Source of the DNA: a beta proteobacterium KB13
GTDB taxonomy: Bacteria; Pseudomonadota; Gammaproteobacteria; Burkholderiales; Methylophilaceae
Direction: 5' to 3'
Length of the DNA stretch: 64,000 nucleotides
Assembly: GCA_000156155.1 (NCBI GenBank)
Contig: DS995299.1
Coordinates: 211,827-275,826 of the forward strand
Part shown: piece by piece, positions 20,622 through 28,344 of the stretch
How positions within the stretch are numbered: position 1 is the first letter of the stretch
How the letters are laid out: the number at the start of each line of letters is the position of its first letter
The notes under the pieces: generated by a model
Databases searched by the model: none
What the model saw: only the letters and a program-made list of their open reading frames with translations
What the model was told of the DNA's origin: nothing
Made by a program: the position numbers and the translations under genes

Positions 20622-21977
20622 ATGTTAGAAAATTTAACAGATAAGCTGCAATCAGTTGTTAGAAAAATTTCTGGTCAGTCCAGATTTACTGAAGAAAATA
20701 TTAGCGATGCTATGAGAGAAGTAAGGATTGCTTTAATTGAAGCTGATGTGGCAATACCAGTTGTTAAATTTTTTATAGATCAGGTAAAAGAAAAAGCAAT
20801 CGGCACAGAAGTACTTAAAACAGTGTCTCCAGGTGACGCTATTGTTAAGATCGTTCAAGATGAATTAACAAACTTGATGGGGCCAGAAAATGTTCCCTTA
20901 AATCTAGAAAAAAAGCCCCCCTCCGTAATCTTGATGGCAGGCTTGCAAGGCTCAGGTAAAACAACCACATCAGCAAAATTAGCGAAACTATTAAAAGAGC
21001 AAAAGAAGAAAGTGATGCTTGTCAGCGCAGATGTCTATCGACCTGCAGCGATTGATCAATTAAAAACATTAGCAGCAAGTATTGACGTTGAGTGTTATGA
21101 CTCCACTGAAAAAGATAAACCGATCAAAATAGCGGAAAAATCAATTGATTATGCAAAAAAACACTTCTTTGATGTTGTCATCTTTGATACGGCAGGACGA
21201 ACTGCAATTGATGAAAAAATGATGAAAGAAATCCAAGCATTGCATAAAGTATTAAAACCAGCCGAAACACTTTTTGTTGTCGATTCTATGCAAGGTCAAG
21301 ATGCAATAAATACTGCAAGTGCATTTAATGATGCCCTTGAGTTAACAGGGATTGTACTTACAAAAATTGACGGAGATTCAAGAGGGGGCGCAGCACTATC
21401 AGCCAAGCATATTATTGGAAAGCCAATTAAATTTGTTGGTGTGAATGAGAAGATCAATGGCATTGAGCCTTTCTACCCTGATCGATTGGCAGCAAGAATA
21501 TTGGGGATGGGTGATATTGTTGGCCTGGTTGAGGAGGCTCAAAAAAACGTTGACCAAAAAGAAGCTCAAAAATTAGCTGAGAAAGTTAAATCTGGAAAGA
21601 ATTTTGATTTAGAGGACTTTAAAAACCAAATTGTTCAGATGAAAAAAATGGGTGGTGTTGGCGCCCTAATGGATAAGATGCCCTCGCAGCTCATGGGCCA
21701 GGCTCAGCAAAAAATTAATCCAGAAGATGGAGATAAATCTTTGATGCAAATTGAGGCAATCATTAATTCAATGACTCCGCTTGAGAGAAAAGAGCCTGAT
21801 TTAATTAAGGCAAAAAGAAAACAGAGGATTGCTAGTGGATCTGGTACCAGGGTTCAAGACATTAATCGACTGTTAACCCAGTATGAACAAATGCGAAAAA
21901 TGATGAAAATGTTTTCTAAAGGCGGCCTATCCAAGATGATGAGAGGGTTGGCGGGAAAATTCCCCGGAATGAGATAA
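20622..21977 (+). CDS. ffh: Ffh, signal recognition particle GTPase
   Basis: Ffh binds signal sequences of nascent membrane proteins, together with 4.5S RNA, and targets them to FtsY and the translocon. The 451-residue protein has the N domain, the G domain with P-loop GLQGSGKTT at 107-115, DTAGRT and TKIDGD motifs, and the methionine-rich M domain with repeated Met-Lys-Met segments near the C-terminus. The 4.5S RNA gene was not recognised in the window. A 61-bp gap separates it from tRNA-Lys. Confidence 0.98.
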   Translation: MLENLTDKLQSVVRKISGQSRFTEENISDAMREVRIALIEADVAIPVVKFFIDQVKEKAIGTEVLKTVSPGDAIVKIVQDELTNLMGPENVPLNLEKKPPSVILMAGLQGSGKTTTSAKLAKLLKEQKKKVMLVSADVYRPAAIDQLKTLAASIDVECYDSTEKDKPIKIAEKSIDYAKKHFFDVVIFDTAGRTAIDEKMMKEIQALHKVLKPAETLFVVDSMQGQDAINTASAFNDALELTGIVLTKIDGDSRGGAALSAKHIIGKPIKFVGVNEKINGIEPFYPDRLAARILGMGDIVGLVEEAQKNVDQKEAQKLAEKVKSGKNFDLEDFKNQIVQMKKMGGVGALMDKMPSQLMGQAQQKINPEDGDKSLMQIEAIINSMTPLERKEPDLIKAKRKQRIASGSGTRVQDINRLLTQYEQMRKMMKMFSKGGLSKMMRGLAGKFPGMR

Positions 21978-21993
21978 AATTCCCTTTTGTTTA

Positions 21994-22022
21994 TTGACCA
22001 ATTAAACGATCTAGTCCATAAT
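21994..22022 (+). promoter_or_regulatory. Sigma-70 type promoter of tRNA-Lys
   Basis: TTGACC at 21994-21999 and CATAAT at 22017-22022 are separated by exactly 17 bases, 16 bases upstream of the mature tRNA 5' end. This is the best consensus promoter I see in the window and is positioned exactly as expected for a stable-RNA gene. Confidence 0.75.
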
Positions 22023-22038
22023 TGCGTGTTTGATTCAT

Positions 22039-22114
22039 GGGGTGTTAGCTCAGTTGGTAGAGCAGCGGACTTTTAATCCGTTGGTCGCGAGTTCGAATCT
22101 CGCACACCCTACCA
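22039..22114 (+). tRNA. tRNA-Lys (UUU)
   Basis: A full cloverleaf is visible: acceptor GGGGTGT pairing with ACACCCT (first pair G-U), D-arm GCTC...GAGC, anticodon loop CTTTTAA giving UUU, T-arm GCGAG-TTCGAAT-CTCGC, discriminator A and an encoded CCA. The sequence closely follows E. coli tRNA-Lys. The convergent modC ends 6 bp after it. Confidence 0.97.
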
Positions 22115-22120
22115 CTTAAT

Positions 22121-22750
22121 TTACCCGCCAATAACAACCCCTTTTTCTTTTTTGATCTTAATAATTTCTGCTGAATATTTTTTCGCATCAGACAGTTGAT
22201 GGCTTACTAAGATCGTGACAATTTGATTTTTAATAATGTGGTTATGGAGTTTTTTAAATAATTGATCACGATATTGTTTATCAATTGCATGAAAAGACTC
22301 ATCAATAAGTAAAATTTTTGGATTTTTTACGAGCGCCCGAGCGATAGATACTTTTTGAGATTCACCACCAGATAGACTTCTTATATTTTTATGCAGCAAT
22401 TCATCAATATCCATGAGGTCAATGATCGCATCGTAATTATTATGTTTTAATGCCCCAAAAGTTATATTATCCTTGACGCTCAAATGGGAAAATAATCTAA
22501 GATCTTGGAATATGTAACCTACATCTCTAAATTGAGGCGCAATATTGATACCTTCATTCTCATCAAACAATCTTCTACCAGCAATATCAATGAGGCCATG
22601 ATGTGGCTCTCTTATCCCTGCAATGATATTCAGGATGGTAGTTTTACCAACACCTGAGTGCCCATGCAAACATACAATTTGTGATTTTGTTTTCACATTA
22701 ATTTGCATGGACAAGCTAGGATTTTGATATGTAAAGTCTAAATGTATCAT
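22121..22750 (-). CDS. modC: Molybdate ABC transporter ATP-binding protein (short ModC)
   Basis: This 209-residue ABC ATPase has Walker A GHSGVGKT (30-37), Q-loop, signature LSGGES (126-131), Walker B LLIDES (147-152) and a switch histidine (LVSHQ). Its assignment as ModC comes from the tight operon with modB and modA (4-base overlap with modB). Unlike the roughly 350-residue E. coli ModC, it ends right after the ATPase domain and lacks the C-terminal TOBE/Mop molybdate-binding regulatory domain. The family allows tungstate or sulfate alternatives, but ModA-like context favours molybdate. Confidence 0.82.
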   Translation of the reverse strand: MIHLDFTYQNPSLSMQINVKTKSQIVCLHGHSGVGKTTILNIIAGIREPHHGLIDIAGRRLFDENEGINIAPQFRDVGYIFQDLRLFSHLSVKDNITFGALKHNNYDAIIDLMDIDELLHKNIRSLSGGESQKVSIARALVKNPKILLIDESFHAIDKQYRDQLFKKLHNHIIKNQIVTILVSHQLSDAKKYSAEIIKIKKEKGVVIGG

Positions 22751-23415
22751 TTACTAAGTCTATTGCTGATCATTAAAGCCGCCAATGAGATAAAAATACT
22801 AATCCCAACTAATCGAATTACTATGAGATTAGCATCTGGATCCTGAAGAGATGAATAAATAGCCAGTGGGAGTGTTTGTGTTTCGCCAAAAATATTTCCA
22901 GCAAAAGTAATTGTAGCGCCGAATTCTCCAAGGCTTCTACTGAAGCTTAAAATAAAACCAGTAATGATTCCTTTTTTGCTTAATGGAATTATAATTTTTT
23001 TTAAAATTTTTAATTTATTTGCACCTAAGGTTTGTGCAGCCTCGATTAGTTTTGGATCTATTTCAGAGATTGACTGGCGAATAGATCTTACAAAAAGAGG
23101 AAAACCCATGACTGCTGAGGCAATCACTGCTGCTATCCATGTAAAAGAAATTCTTATATTAAATGTTGAGAAAAAAATATCACCAACCAATCCATTCTTG
23201 CCAAAAATAATTAGTAGAAAAAAGCCAATGACTACAGGCGGCAAAACTAAGGGAAGATGGATAAGGCCATCAACAAAAGACTTACCAATAAAATTTTTTC
23301 TAGCTAAAAAATAAGCTATTAATAATGATGGAAAAAAAGCGATGATTGATGAAATAGATGCTACCTTTAGTGAGAGAAGTAGAACAGTAATTTCATAATC
23401 AGATATAGCCATCAA
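22747..23415 (-). CDS. modB: Molybdate ABC transporter permease
   Basis: This 222-residue permease has about five to six helices and the EAA-type cytoplasmic loop that contacts the ATPase (EAAQTLGANKLKILKKIIIPL followed by a conserved glycine). ModB-family features include LPLVLPPVVIGFFLL early and SFSRSLGEFGATITFAGN late. It overlaps modC and modA by 4 bases on each side, so the three genes form one translationally coupled operon in order A-B-C. Confidence 0.92.
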   Translation of the reverse strand: MMAISDYEITVLLLSLKVASISSIIAFFPSLLIAYFLARKNFIGKSFVDGLIHLPLVLPPVVIGFFLLIIFGKNGLVGDIFFSTFNIRISFTWIAAVIASAVMGFPLFVRSIRQSISEIDPKLIEAAQTLGANKLKILKKIIIPLSKKGIITGFILSFSRSLGEFGATITFAGNIFGETQTLPLAIYSSLQDPDANLIVIRLVGISIFISLAALMISNRLSK

Positions 23416-24161
23416 TCTATTATAAACCCATGATTTTTTAATATTCCTAAAACACTGGGTTGCTGCAAATAATTTACAAAATCTTTAGTGTCTTTATTTA
23501 ATTTCAGAATACCAATTTCATATGTAATATCAGAATATAAATTTAATGGAAGACTTTGGACGTCAACATTTTTTTCTAAATTAAAGATATTGCTTGAATA
23601 GGTGATGGCATAGTCACATTCATCAATTGATAAATAATATTGTAACGATGCTGCATCTTTTAAAAAAATAATCTGGTTATCAACTATCTTTAGATTCATA
23701 GCATTAATGGCTTCAAGACTATAAAATCCAAGAGGAGCATTCTTTGGATCAGCTAGACAAAAACGTTCATTGTCATTCAACGTTAAATTTTCAAGCGATT
23801 TCATAGATCCTATCATCGACAGAGAATTAGAAATCCATGGCTGTCTTTCTTTAATCTTCTGATGTTTATCTAAATAATTTATCCATTTTTTATTAGCTGA
23901 AATAAAAATATCGTAGGGCGCATCTCTCATAATTTGTTGAGCAATATTTCCAGAAGCGCCCATCCCAAACTTCAGTCTTTCATTGCTCTGTTTTTCGTAA
24001 TCATTGACAATCTCTTTCATTGCATTGTGAAGGCTTGAGGCATAACCGATGTAGATGTTTTCATTTGCTTTTAATGTTTGGAAAAAAAAAATAAAAAATC
24101 CAAAAATTATTTTTAAATAATTTTTAAAGATAATTGAATTTAATGAATAATGGATAATCAT
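23412..24161 (-). CDS. modA: Molybdate ABC transporter periplasmic binding protein
   Basis: The 249-residue protein has an N-terminal signal peptide (a long Phe/Ile-rich core ending near LKA, about residue 31) and a periplasmic-binding-protein body. It contains ASSLHNAM, the oxyanion-contacting GASGNIAQQI, and DIFISANKKW, matching ModA (usual ASLxxAL, GSSGxLxxQI and DVFxSAD). There is no ATG, GTG or TTG alternative just downstream, so the ATG at 24161 is likely. That start faces the plus-strand protease gene with no intergenic space. ModA presents molybdate to ModBC. Confidence 0.88.
   Translation of the reverse strand: MIIHYSLNSIIFKNYLKIIFGFFIFFFQTLKANENIYIGYASSLHNAMKEIVNDYEKQSNERLKFGMGASGNIAQQIMRDAPYDIFISANKKWINYLDKHQKIKERQPWISNSLSMIGSMKSLENLTLNDNERFCLADPKNAPLGFYSLEAINAMNLKIVDNQIIFLKDAASLQYYLSIDECDYAITYSSNIFNLEKNVDVQSLPLNLYSDITYEIGILKLNKDTKDFVNYLQQPSVLGILKNHGFIID
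24102..24125. repeat. Perfect 11-bp inverted repeat in the modA/protease start region
   Basis: AAAAATTATTT, a 2-base TT centre, and the exact reverse complement AAATAATTTTT form a perfect dyad. It lies in the signal-peptide coding part of modA and about 43 bases upstream of the protease start. In AT-rich DNA such dyads can arise by chance. Its position between two opposed start codons makes an operator role possible. Confidence 0.5.
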
Positions 24162-24167
24162 AAAAAT

Positions 24168-25163
24168 ATGAAAAAGATTTTACTCTTAATTGTAACTTTA
24201 TTATTCCCTTTTTTGGTTTTTGCATACCCGGCTCAACATGAGCTTTTTGAGCTGAATAAGTCCATGATTCAATTATGGGTGAGTTACGAGAAAGGTGTCA
24301 CTGGAACAGGTTCCGGTGTAGTAATAAAAAAAAATCACGTTGCAACTGATTGCCATGTTTTTCAGAATGCTACCGGTGTAAACGTTGTCAAATATCATGA
24401 TACTTACAGTCCCATAGGAGTATATGCGGACTGGGAACATGATATATGCGTACTTAAATTTGATAACCTTCCTCTTGAGCCAGTTGAGGTCAGACAGAGT
24501 GAGTCCATCCATTATGAAGAAGAAGTGTTTACCTTAACCTTTCCAAACGACAATCCAGTTCCGTTACCCTCTTATGGTAAGGTAAAGGCTCTATATAATT
24601 TTGACAAAGGCTCGATAATTCGTACCTCTGCTACGTTTACAGTTGGTTCAAGTGGGGGAGCTTTGTTTGATAATGATTTTAATTTGATTGGCATTACAAC
24701 ATTTAAGAGCCCTGGAAAACGATTAGGTTATTTTTATTGTTTACCAACTGAATGGATAGATAAAGTTATGCAAACAAAAATGCTCACTGATATTAGAAGT
24801 GAAACAGCACCCTTCTGGGCCTTGCCTGATGAGCAGAAACCATTTTTTATGCAAGTAGTTTTACCACTTCAAGACTCAAATTGGGCTGAATTAAAAAGGA
24901 TTGCTAAGATGTGGACACAGTCTGAAGATGACAGCACCAATGCATGGTTTTATCTAGGCTTGGCAGAGAAGGAATTTAATCGAGACTTCGCAAAGCTCTT
25001 TTTAAATAAATCTATTTCTTTGAACCCACGAAACCTAGACGCTCTAGAAGTCTTGTATGAATTATCGTCTGAGGAGGGCGATGATGAATCAATTAAGAAA
25101 TATAGATCGATGATTGAAGATGTTGATCCAGATCATTTTGTCGATCATAACAGCCAAGTTTAA
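24168..25163 (+). CDS. Secreted trypsin-like serine protease with C-terminal TPR-like region
   Basis: From the ATG at 24168 the protein has 331 residues: a signal peptide (to about residue 19, LVFA), a trypsin-like domain, and a C-terminal part resembling tetratricopeptide repeats (WFYLGLAEKEFNRDFAK, LNKSISLNPRNLDALEVL). The triad is readable as H63 (TDCHVF), D92 (EHDICVL) and S162 (TVGSSGGAL). The ATG at 24150 would add six residues but spoil the signal peptide. It is likely periplasmic; the substrate is unknown. It faces modA head-to-head and ends 3 bp before tRNA-Arg(UCG). Confidence 0.8.
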   Translation: MKKILLLIVTLLFPFLVFAYPAQHELFELNKSMIQLWVSYEKGVTGTGSGVVIKKNHVATDCHVFQNATGVNVVKYHDTYSPIGVYADWEHDICVLKFDNLPLEPVEVRQSESIHYEEEVFTLTFPNDNPVPLPSYGKVKALYNFDKGSIIRTSATFTVGSSGGALFDNDFNLIGITTFKSPGKRLGYFYCLPTEWIDKVMQTKMLTDIRSETAPFWALPDEQKPFFMQVVLPLQDSNWAELKRIAKMWTQSEDDSTNAWFYLGLAEKEFNRDFAKLFLNKSISLNPRNLDALEVLYELSSEEGDDESIKKYRSMIEDVDPDHFVDHNSQV

Positions 25164-25166
25164 TAT

Positions 25167-25243
25167 TGGCGCGCCCGAAGAGATTCGAACTCCTGACCAC
25201 TTGGTTCGAAGCCAAGTACTCTATCCAGCTGAGCTACGGGCGC
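25167..25243 (-). tRNA. tRNA-Arg (UCG)
   Basis: On the minus strand the acceptor GCGCCCG pairs with CGGGCGC, with discriminator G and encoded CCA. The anticodon stem CTTGG/CCAAG encloses the loop CTTCGAA, giving anticodon UCG. The T-loop TTCGAAT is standard. It is the second of a tandem pair and is nearly identical to the copy 90 bp away. Confidence 0.95.
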
Positions 25244-25256
25244 AGATAGATTTAAT

Positions 25257-25333
25257 TGGCGCGCCCGAAGAGATTCGAACTCCTGACCCCTTGGTTCGTA
25301 GCCAAGTACTCTATCCAGCTGAGCTACGGGCGC
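25257..25333 (-). tRNA. tRNA-Arg (ACG)
   Basis: The same fold as the neighbouring tRNA-Arg, but the anticodon loop is CTACGAA, giving ACG (expected to be read as ICG after deamination by TadA). CCA is encoded. The first tRNA of the pair, it lies 9 bases downstream of a TATAAT element. Confidence 0.95.
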
Positions 25334-25342
25334 GTCAACGCT

Positions 25343-25348
25343 ATTATA
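25343..25348 (-). promoter_or_regulatory. -10 element of the tRNA-Arg pair
   Basis: A perfect TATAAT on the minus strand ends 9 bases before the 5' end of tRNA-Arg(ACG). The -35 region is weak (GTTAAA at about 16-bp spacing). The extended string TATAATAGCGT is shared with the sequence upstream of panD. Confidence 0.6.
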
Positions 25349-25369
25349 TCCCTAATTTAGTTGTTTTAA

Positions 25370-26461
25370 CTAGTTGCTTGAGACCGGGAGTGTCAAAATA
25401 GGCCCAGCCTTTTCAATCTGTCCTGATTGGAGAGCTGCAATTTGATTGAGGAGCATAAGGGTGTATTTACTTTGCATATCATTGTCTTTGATATAAAACC
25501 AATTTCCACGATATTCAACAGCGATAGTTGCCTGTTCAGGTGGTTTTTTTGAGGTATGAACAGTAAACAAATTATCCAGAACAACTTGCCAGTCAAAATT
25601 TTCCCCACTTTCATTCTTGGTGACTGTTACTCGACCTTCCTTAATATCATCAGCTGGTATTGAAACTCCGTGTGACAAGAAAAATAAAATACCTGCTAGA
25701 GATCTAGACTCAATTTGAATGTTGTCATTCGATGAAGCGTCAAAATAATTTGGGGTGATGGGAATGATATTATTTTTTTTATTTATCTTTAGGTCAGATA
25801 AAAACTTTTCTACATCAGCATCGGTGATGTAGTCTTTTTTAATTAACAATGCTAAATCACCAGGATTTCCATCAAGCTGATAACCTAAAGTAATCTTCGA
25901 TGTTTTTTGTAACAATCTAAAATCTTTAGCAATTTGGTTAAATGCAGCATAATCTGGAGAATTTGTTGGCGTTGGTCCTGAAGCTTCGGAAGCATTGTCA
26001 ATGTGATTAATTTTGTTGACAGTAAGTCGAAGAATTCTTTCCAGACTCCATCCGGATCGCGCTAAAAGCAAAATGACTTGATGATCGATTGGAGTTAGTA
26101 CATTTTTTACAAAGTCTGCACCAGACAAGGGTGAATAAGAAATGGTTGGTTTTTCAATGTATTCTGTATTGCCACGTATGCCAATATTATTTTTTCCTAC
26201 CGCATCACTCTCAAAAATAGAGCCATCTAAACCAAAACCTTCTTTCCAATTAAATGAAGTAGACACGCTATTTACTTTTAGAAAAGCTGGATTGTCTGCA
26301 TATCTTAATCGAACAAGGTTTAATAAGGTTTCTTCATCGTCAGTTTGCGCAAGCACTTTGTTGTAGTCATTTCTTCCTGCTTTCATAAAGTCTGGACCAA
26401 ATTGACTACAGCTTGACAGAAGAATGCATGAGATGAGAAAGCATATTATTTTTTGAATCAT
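25370..26461 (-). CDS. Conserved hypothetical lipoprotein
   Basis: I do not recognise a named family. The 363-residue protein starts with a lipoprotein signal ending in LSSC (C18), so it should be lipid-anchored. A charged stretch (GRNDYNKVLAQTDDEETLL) and NLVRLRYADNPAFLKV follow. The rest is soluble with no further membrane segments; GRNDYN and VRLRYADNPAFL look like the most motif-like parts. Its ATG overlaps the stop of the upstream DUF1993 gene by one base (TAATG), so the two are translated together. The gene pair sits between tRNA-Arg and tRNA-Ser genes. Confidence 0.75.
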   Translation of the reverse strand: MIQKIICFLISCILLSSCSQFGPDFMKAGRNDYNKVLAQTDDEETLLNLVRLRYADNPAFLKVNSVSTSFNWKEGFGLDGSIFESDAVGKNNIGIRGNTEYIEKPTISYSPLSGADFVKNVLTPIDHQVILLLARSGWSLERILRLTVNKINHIDNASEASGPTPTNSPDYAAFNQIAKDFRLLQKTSKITLGYQLDGNPGDLALLIKKDYITDADVEKFLSDLKINKKNNIIPITPNYFDASSNDNIQIESRSLAGILFFLSHGVSIPADDIKEGRVTVTKNESGENFDWQVVLDNLFTVHTSKKPPEQATIAVEYRGNWFYIKDNDMQSKYTLMLLNQIAALQSGQIEKAGPILTLPVSSN

Positions 26462-26970
26462 TAAAATTTACCTGTAAAGTCCCATTTACCTAAATTGACC
26501 CCATTCATCCTGAGAATATTGTATGTGGTAGTCACATGAAAGAAAAAATGGGGAATAATCCATCTTTTTAAATAATCTTCACCATTTTTGAAGGTAAATT
26601 TTTTATCTCGAATATAAAATTCGATGTATTTATTTTCAGACCCTGCCATCTGAGCAGGTTTAATTTTTTTTAAAAAGCTAATTGTTTTAGTGATGCGGCT
26701 TTGAAGCTGTTTGATTGTTTTTTCATTATCTGAATAGCTGGGCGCGTTTTTTCCTGCTAATCTTCCAATACCTTTTCTTACCATATCTGTGCCAATTTGA
26801 ATTTGTCGAGATAATGGATACATGTCAGCAATTAATCGACTGTTAATATATATGGTTGAGTCAATTTTTCTTTTGTCTGCAAATCGTTGGGCTTTATTGA
26901 GAATTTTAGATAGATTTTCTAGCATATTGATTATCATGGGTACCGATAATTCATACATTGGAACTTGCAT
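26461..26970 (-). CDS. DUF1993-family protein
   Basis: This 169-residue protein matches the pattern of the DUF1993 family, a helical DinB-like fold: an N-terminal SVPMIINMLENLSKIL helix, DMYPLSRQIQI, and a C-terminal segment with WIIPHFFFHVTTTYNILR followed by GVNLGKWDF. The function of the family is unknown; the helical bundle with conserved His residues suggests metal binding, which is inference. It is coupled by a one-base stop/start overlap to the downstream lipoprotein gene and begins 15 bp after the end of tRNA-Ser. Confidence 0.78.
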   Translation of the reverse strand: MQVPMYELSVPMIINMLENLSKILNKAQRFADKRKIDSTIYINSRLIADMYPLSRQIQIGTDMVRKGIGRLAGKNAPSYSDNEKTIKQLQSRITKTISFLKKIKPAQMAGSENKYIEFYIRDKKFTFKNGEDYLKRWIIPHFFFHVTTTYNILRMNGVNLGKWDFTGKF

Positions 26971-26985
26971 AACTTTCCCTTAAAA

Positions 26986-27079
26986 TGGCGGAGAGCGAGG
27001 GATTCGAACCCTCGATACAGGCTTAAACCCGTATGCTTCCTTAGCAGGGAAGTGCCTTCGACCACTCGGCCAGCTCTCC
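26986..27079 (-). tRNA. tRNA-Ser (GCU)
   Basis: On the minus strand a 94-nt class II tRNA is seen: acceptor GGAGAGC/GCTCTCC, D-arm GCCGAG, anticodon stem CTTCC/GGAAG with loop CTGCTAA giving GCU, a long variable arm (CATACGGGTTTAAGCCTGTA), T-arm GAGGGTTCGAATCCCTC, discriminator G and encoded CCA. The long variable arm is diagnostic for serine. Confidence 0.97.
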
Positions 27080-27123
27080 TTGTTCTAAATGGATATTTTA
27101 AATGAAAATCTCAAACTTCCCAA

Positions 27124-28344
27124 TTATTGATCTAAATTAAATGCTTTATGAAGAGATTGAACTGCCATATCTAAGAGATTTTCGTCGATAAGAATAGATA
27201 TCTTTATTTCGCTGGTTGAAATAGTGCTGATATTAATACCCTCTTCAGAAAGTGTTCTGAACATTTTGCTAGCTACTCCGACATGGGATTTCATGCCAAC
27301 ACCAACTAAAGAGAGTTTTGCAATATTAGGATCTCCAATAATTTTTTTTGCATTTAAATGACTTTTCATCCCTTCAAGAATTTCTAAAGTTTTATCTAAC
27401 TCACTTTTATTAACAGTAAATGTAAAATCATTTTCACCATCATGGCCAATATTTTGAATAATCATATCAACATCAATATTTTGCTCAGCAATTGGACCTA
27501 GGATTTGATAGGCTAGTCCTGGGGTATCGGGTATTCCTTGAACAGTAACTTTGGCTTCATCTCGATTGAAGGCAATTCCTGAAATAATTGGATCTTCCAT
27601 TTTGTGATCTTCCTCGTAAGTAATTATTGTCCCATCACCATTTTTTTCAAAACTTGATAAAACTCTTAATTTAACTTTATATTTTCCAGCAAACTCAACA
27701 GAACGAATTTGTAAGACCTTTGAGCCTAAGCTGGCTAATTCTAACATTTCTTCAAAGGTGATAGATTTGAGCTTTCTTGCGGTTGAAACAACCCTAGGAT
27801 CTGTTGTATATATTCCATTAACATCAGTATATATTTGACACTCATCCGCCTTGAGAGCTGCAGCAATCGCAACTGCAGTAGTATCTGATCCACCCCTTCC
27901 TAATGTGGTGATATTTCCATTTTCGTCAGCGCCTTGAAAACCAGCAATAACTAAAACATATCCATCTGCTAAATCTTTTTGGATATTTTCGGTTCCAATA
28001 TTAATGATTCTTGCTTTGGAGTGCGCATTATCAGTCAGAATTTTTACTTGCGACCCTGTGTAGCTTTTCGCTTTAATTCCTCTTTCCTGAATTGCTAGGG
28101 CTGTGAGACCGATAGTCACTTGTTCACCTGTTGAGACTATAACATCAGATTCTCTAGGGCTTGGTTGTTTACTAACATCTTTAATTAATTGTAAGAGCTT
28201 ATTTGTTTCACCTGACATTGCAGATACGACAACGACTACTTGATGGCCATCGTCAACAAAACCCTTAACGCGGTCTGCAACCGCATTTATTCTTTCTGGA
28301 TTGGCAACTGATGTGCCACCGTATTTTTGTACAATCAAGCTCAT
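27124..28344 (-). CDS. lysC: Aspartate kinase
   Basis: LysC phosphorylates aspartate, the entry step to lysine, threonine and methionine. The 406-residue monofunctional enzyme begins VQKYGGTSV (kinase signature) and has the GRGGSDTTAVAIAAAL motif and the EMLELASLGSKVLQ segment. Two C-terminal ACT domains (about 265-406) suggest feedback control by end-product amino acids. It overlaps alaS by 4 bases. DapA of the next branch is at 2.9 kb. Confidence 0.97.
   Translation of the reverse strand: MSLIVQKYGGTSVANPERINAVADRVKGFVDDGHQVVVVVSAMSGETNKLLQLIKDVSKQPSPRESDVIVSTGEQVTIGLTALAIQERGIKAKSYTGSQVKILTDNAHSKARIINIGTENIQKDLADGYVLVIAGFQGADENGNITTLGRGGSDTTAVAIAAALKADECQIYTDVNGIYTTDPRVVSTARKLKSITFEEMLELASLGSKVLQIRSVEFAGKYKVKLRVLSSFEKNGDGTIITYEEDHKMEDPIISGIAFNRDEAKVTVQGIPDTPGLAYQILGPIAEQNIDVDMIIQNIGHDGENDFTFTVNKSELDKTLEILEGMKSHLNAKKIIGDPNIAKLSLVGVGMKSHVGVASKMFRTLSEEGINISTISTSEIKISILIDENLLDMAVQSLHKAFNLDQ

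Noticed and set aside
22964-23314. A 116-residue plus-strand open frame
   Set aside because: It is the antisense shadow of modB, with no start context or recognisable motif.
25114-25401. A 95-residue plus-strand open frame with a repeated GAPEEIRTPD...YPAELRA stretch
   Set aside because: The repeat is the antisense of the two tRNA-Arg genes. This is a well-known spurious protein produced by tRNA loci.
22000-27100. A genomic island with integrase or prophage at the tRNA genes
   Set aside because: No integrase, transposase or repeat of a tRNA 3' end was seen. Only the gene content suggests accessory status.
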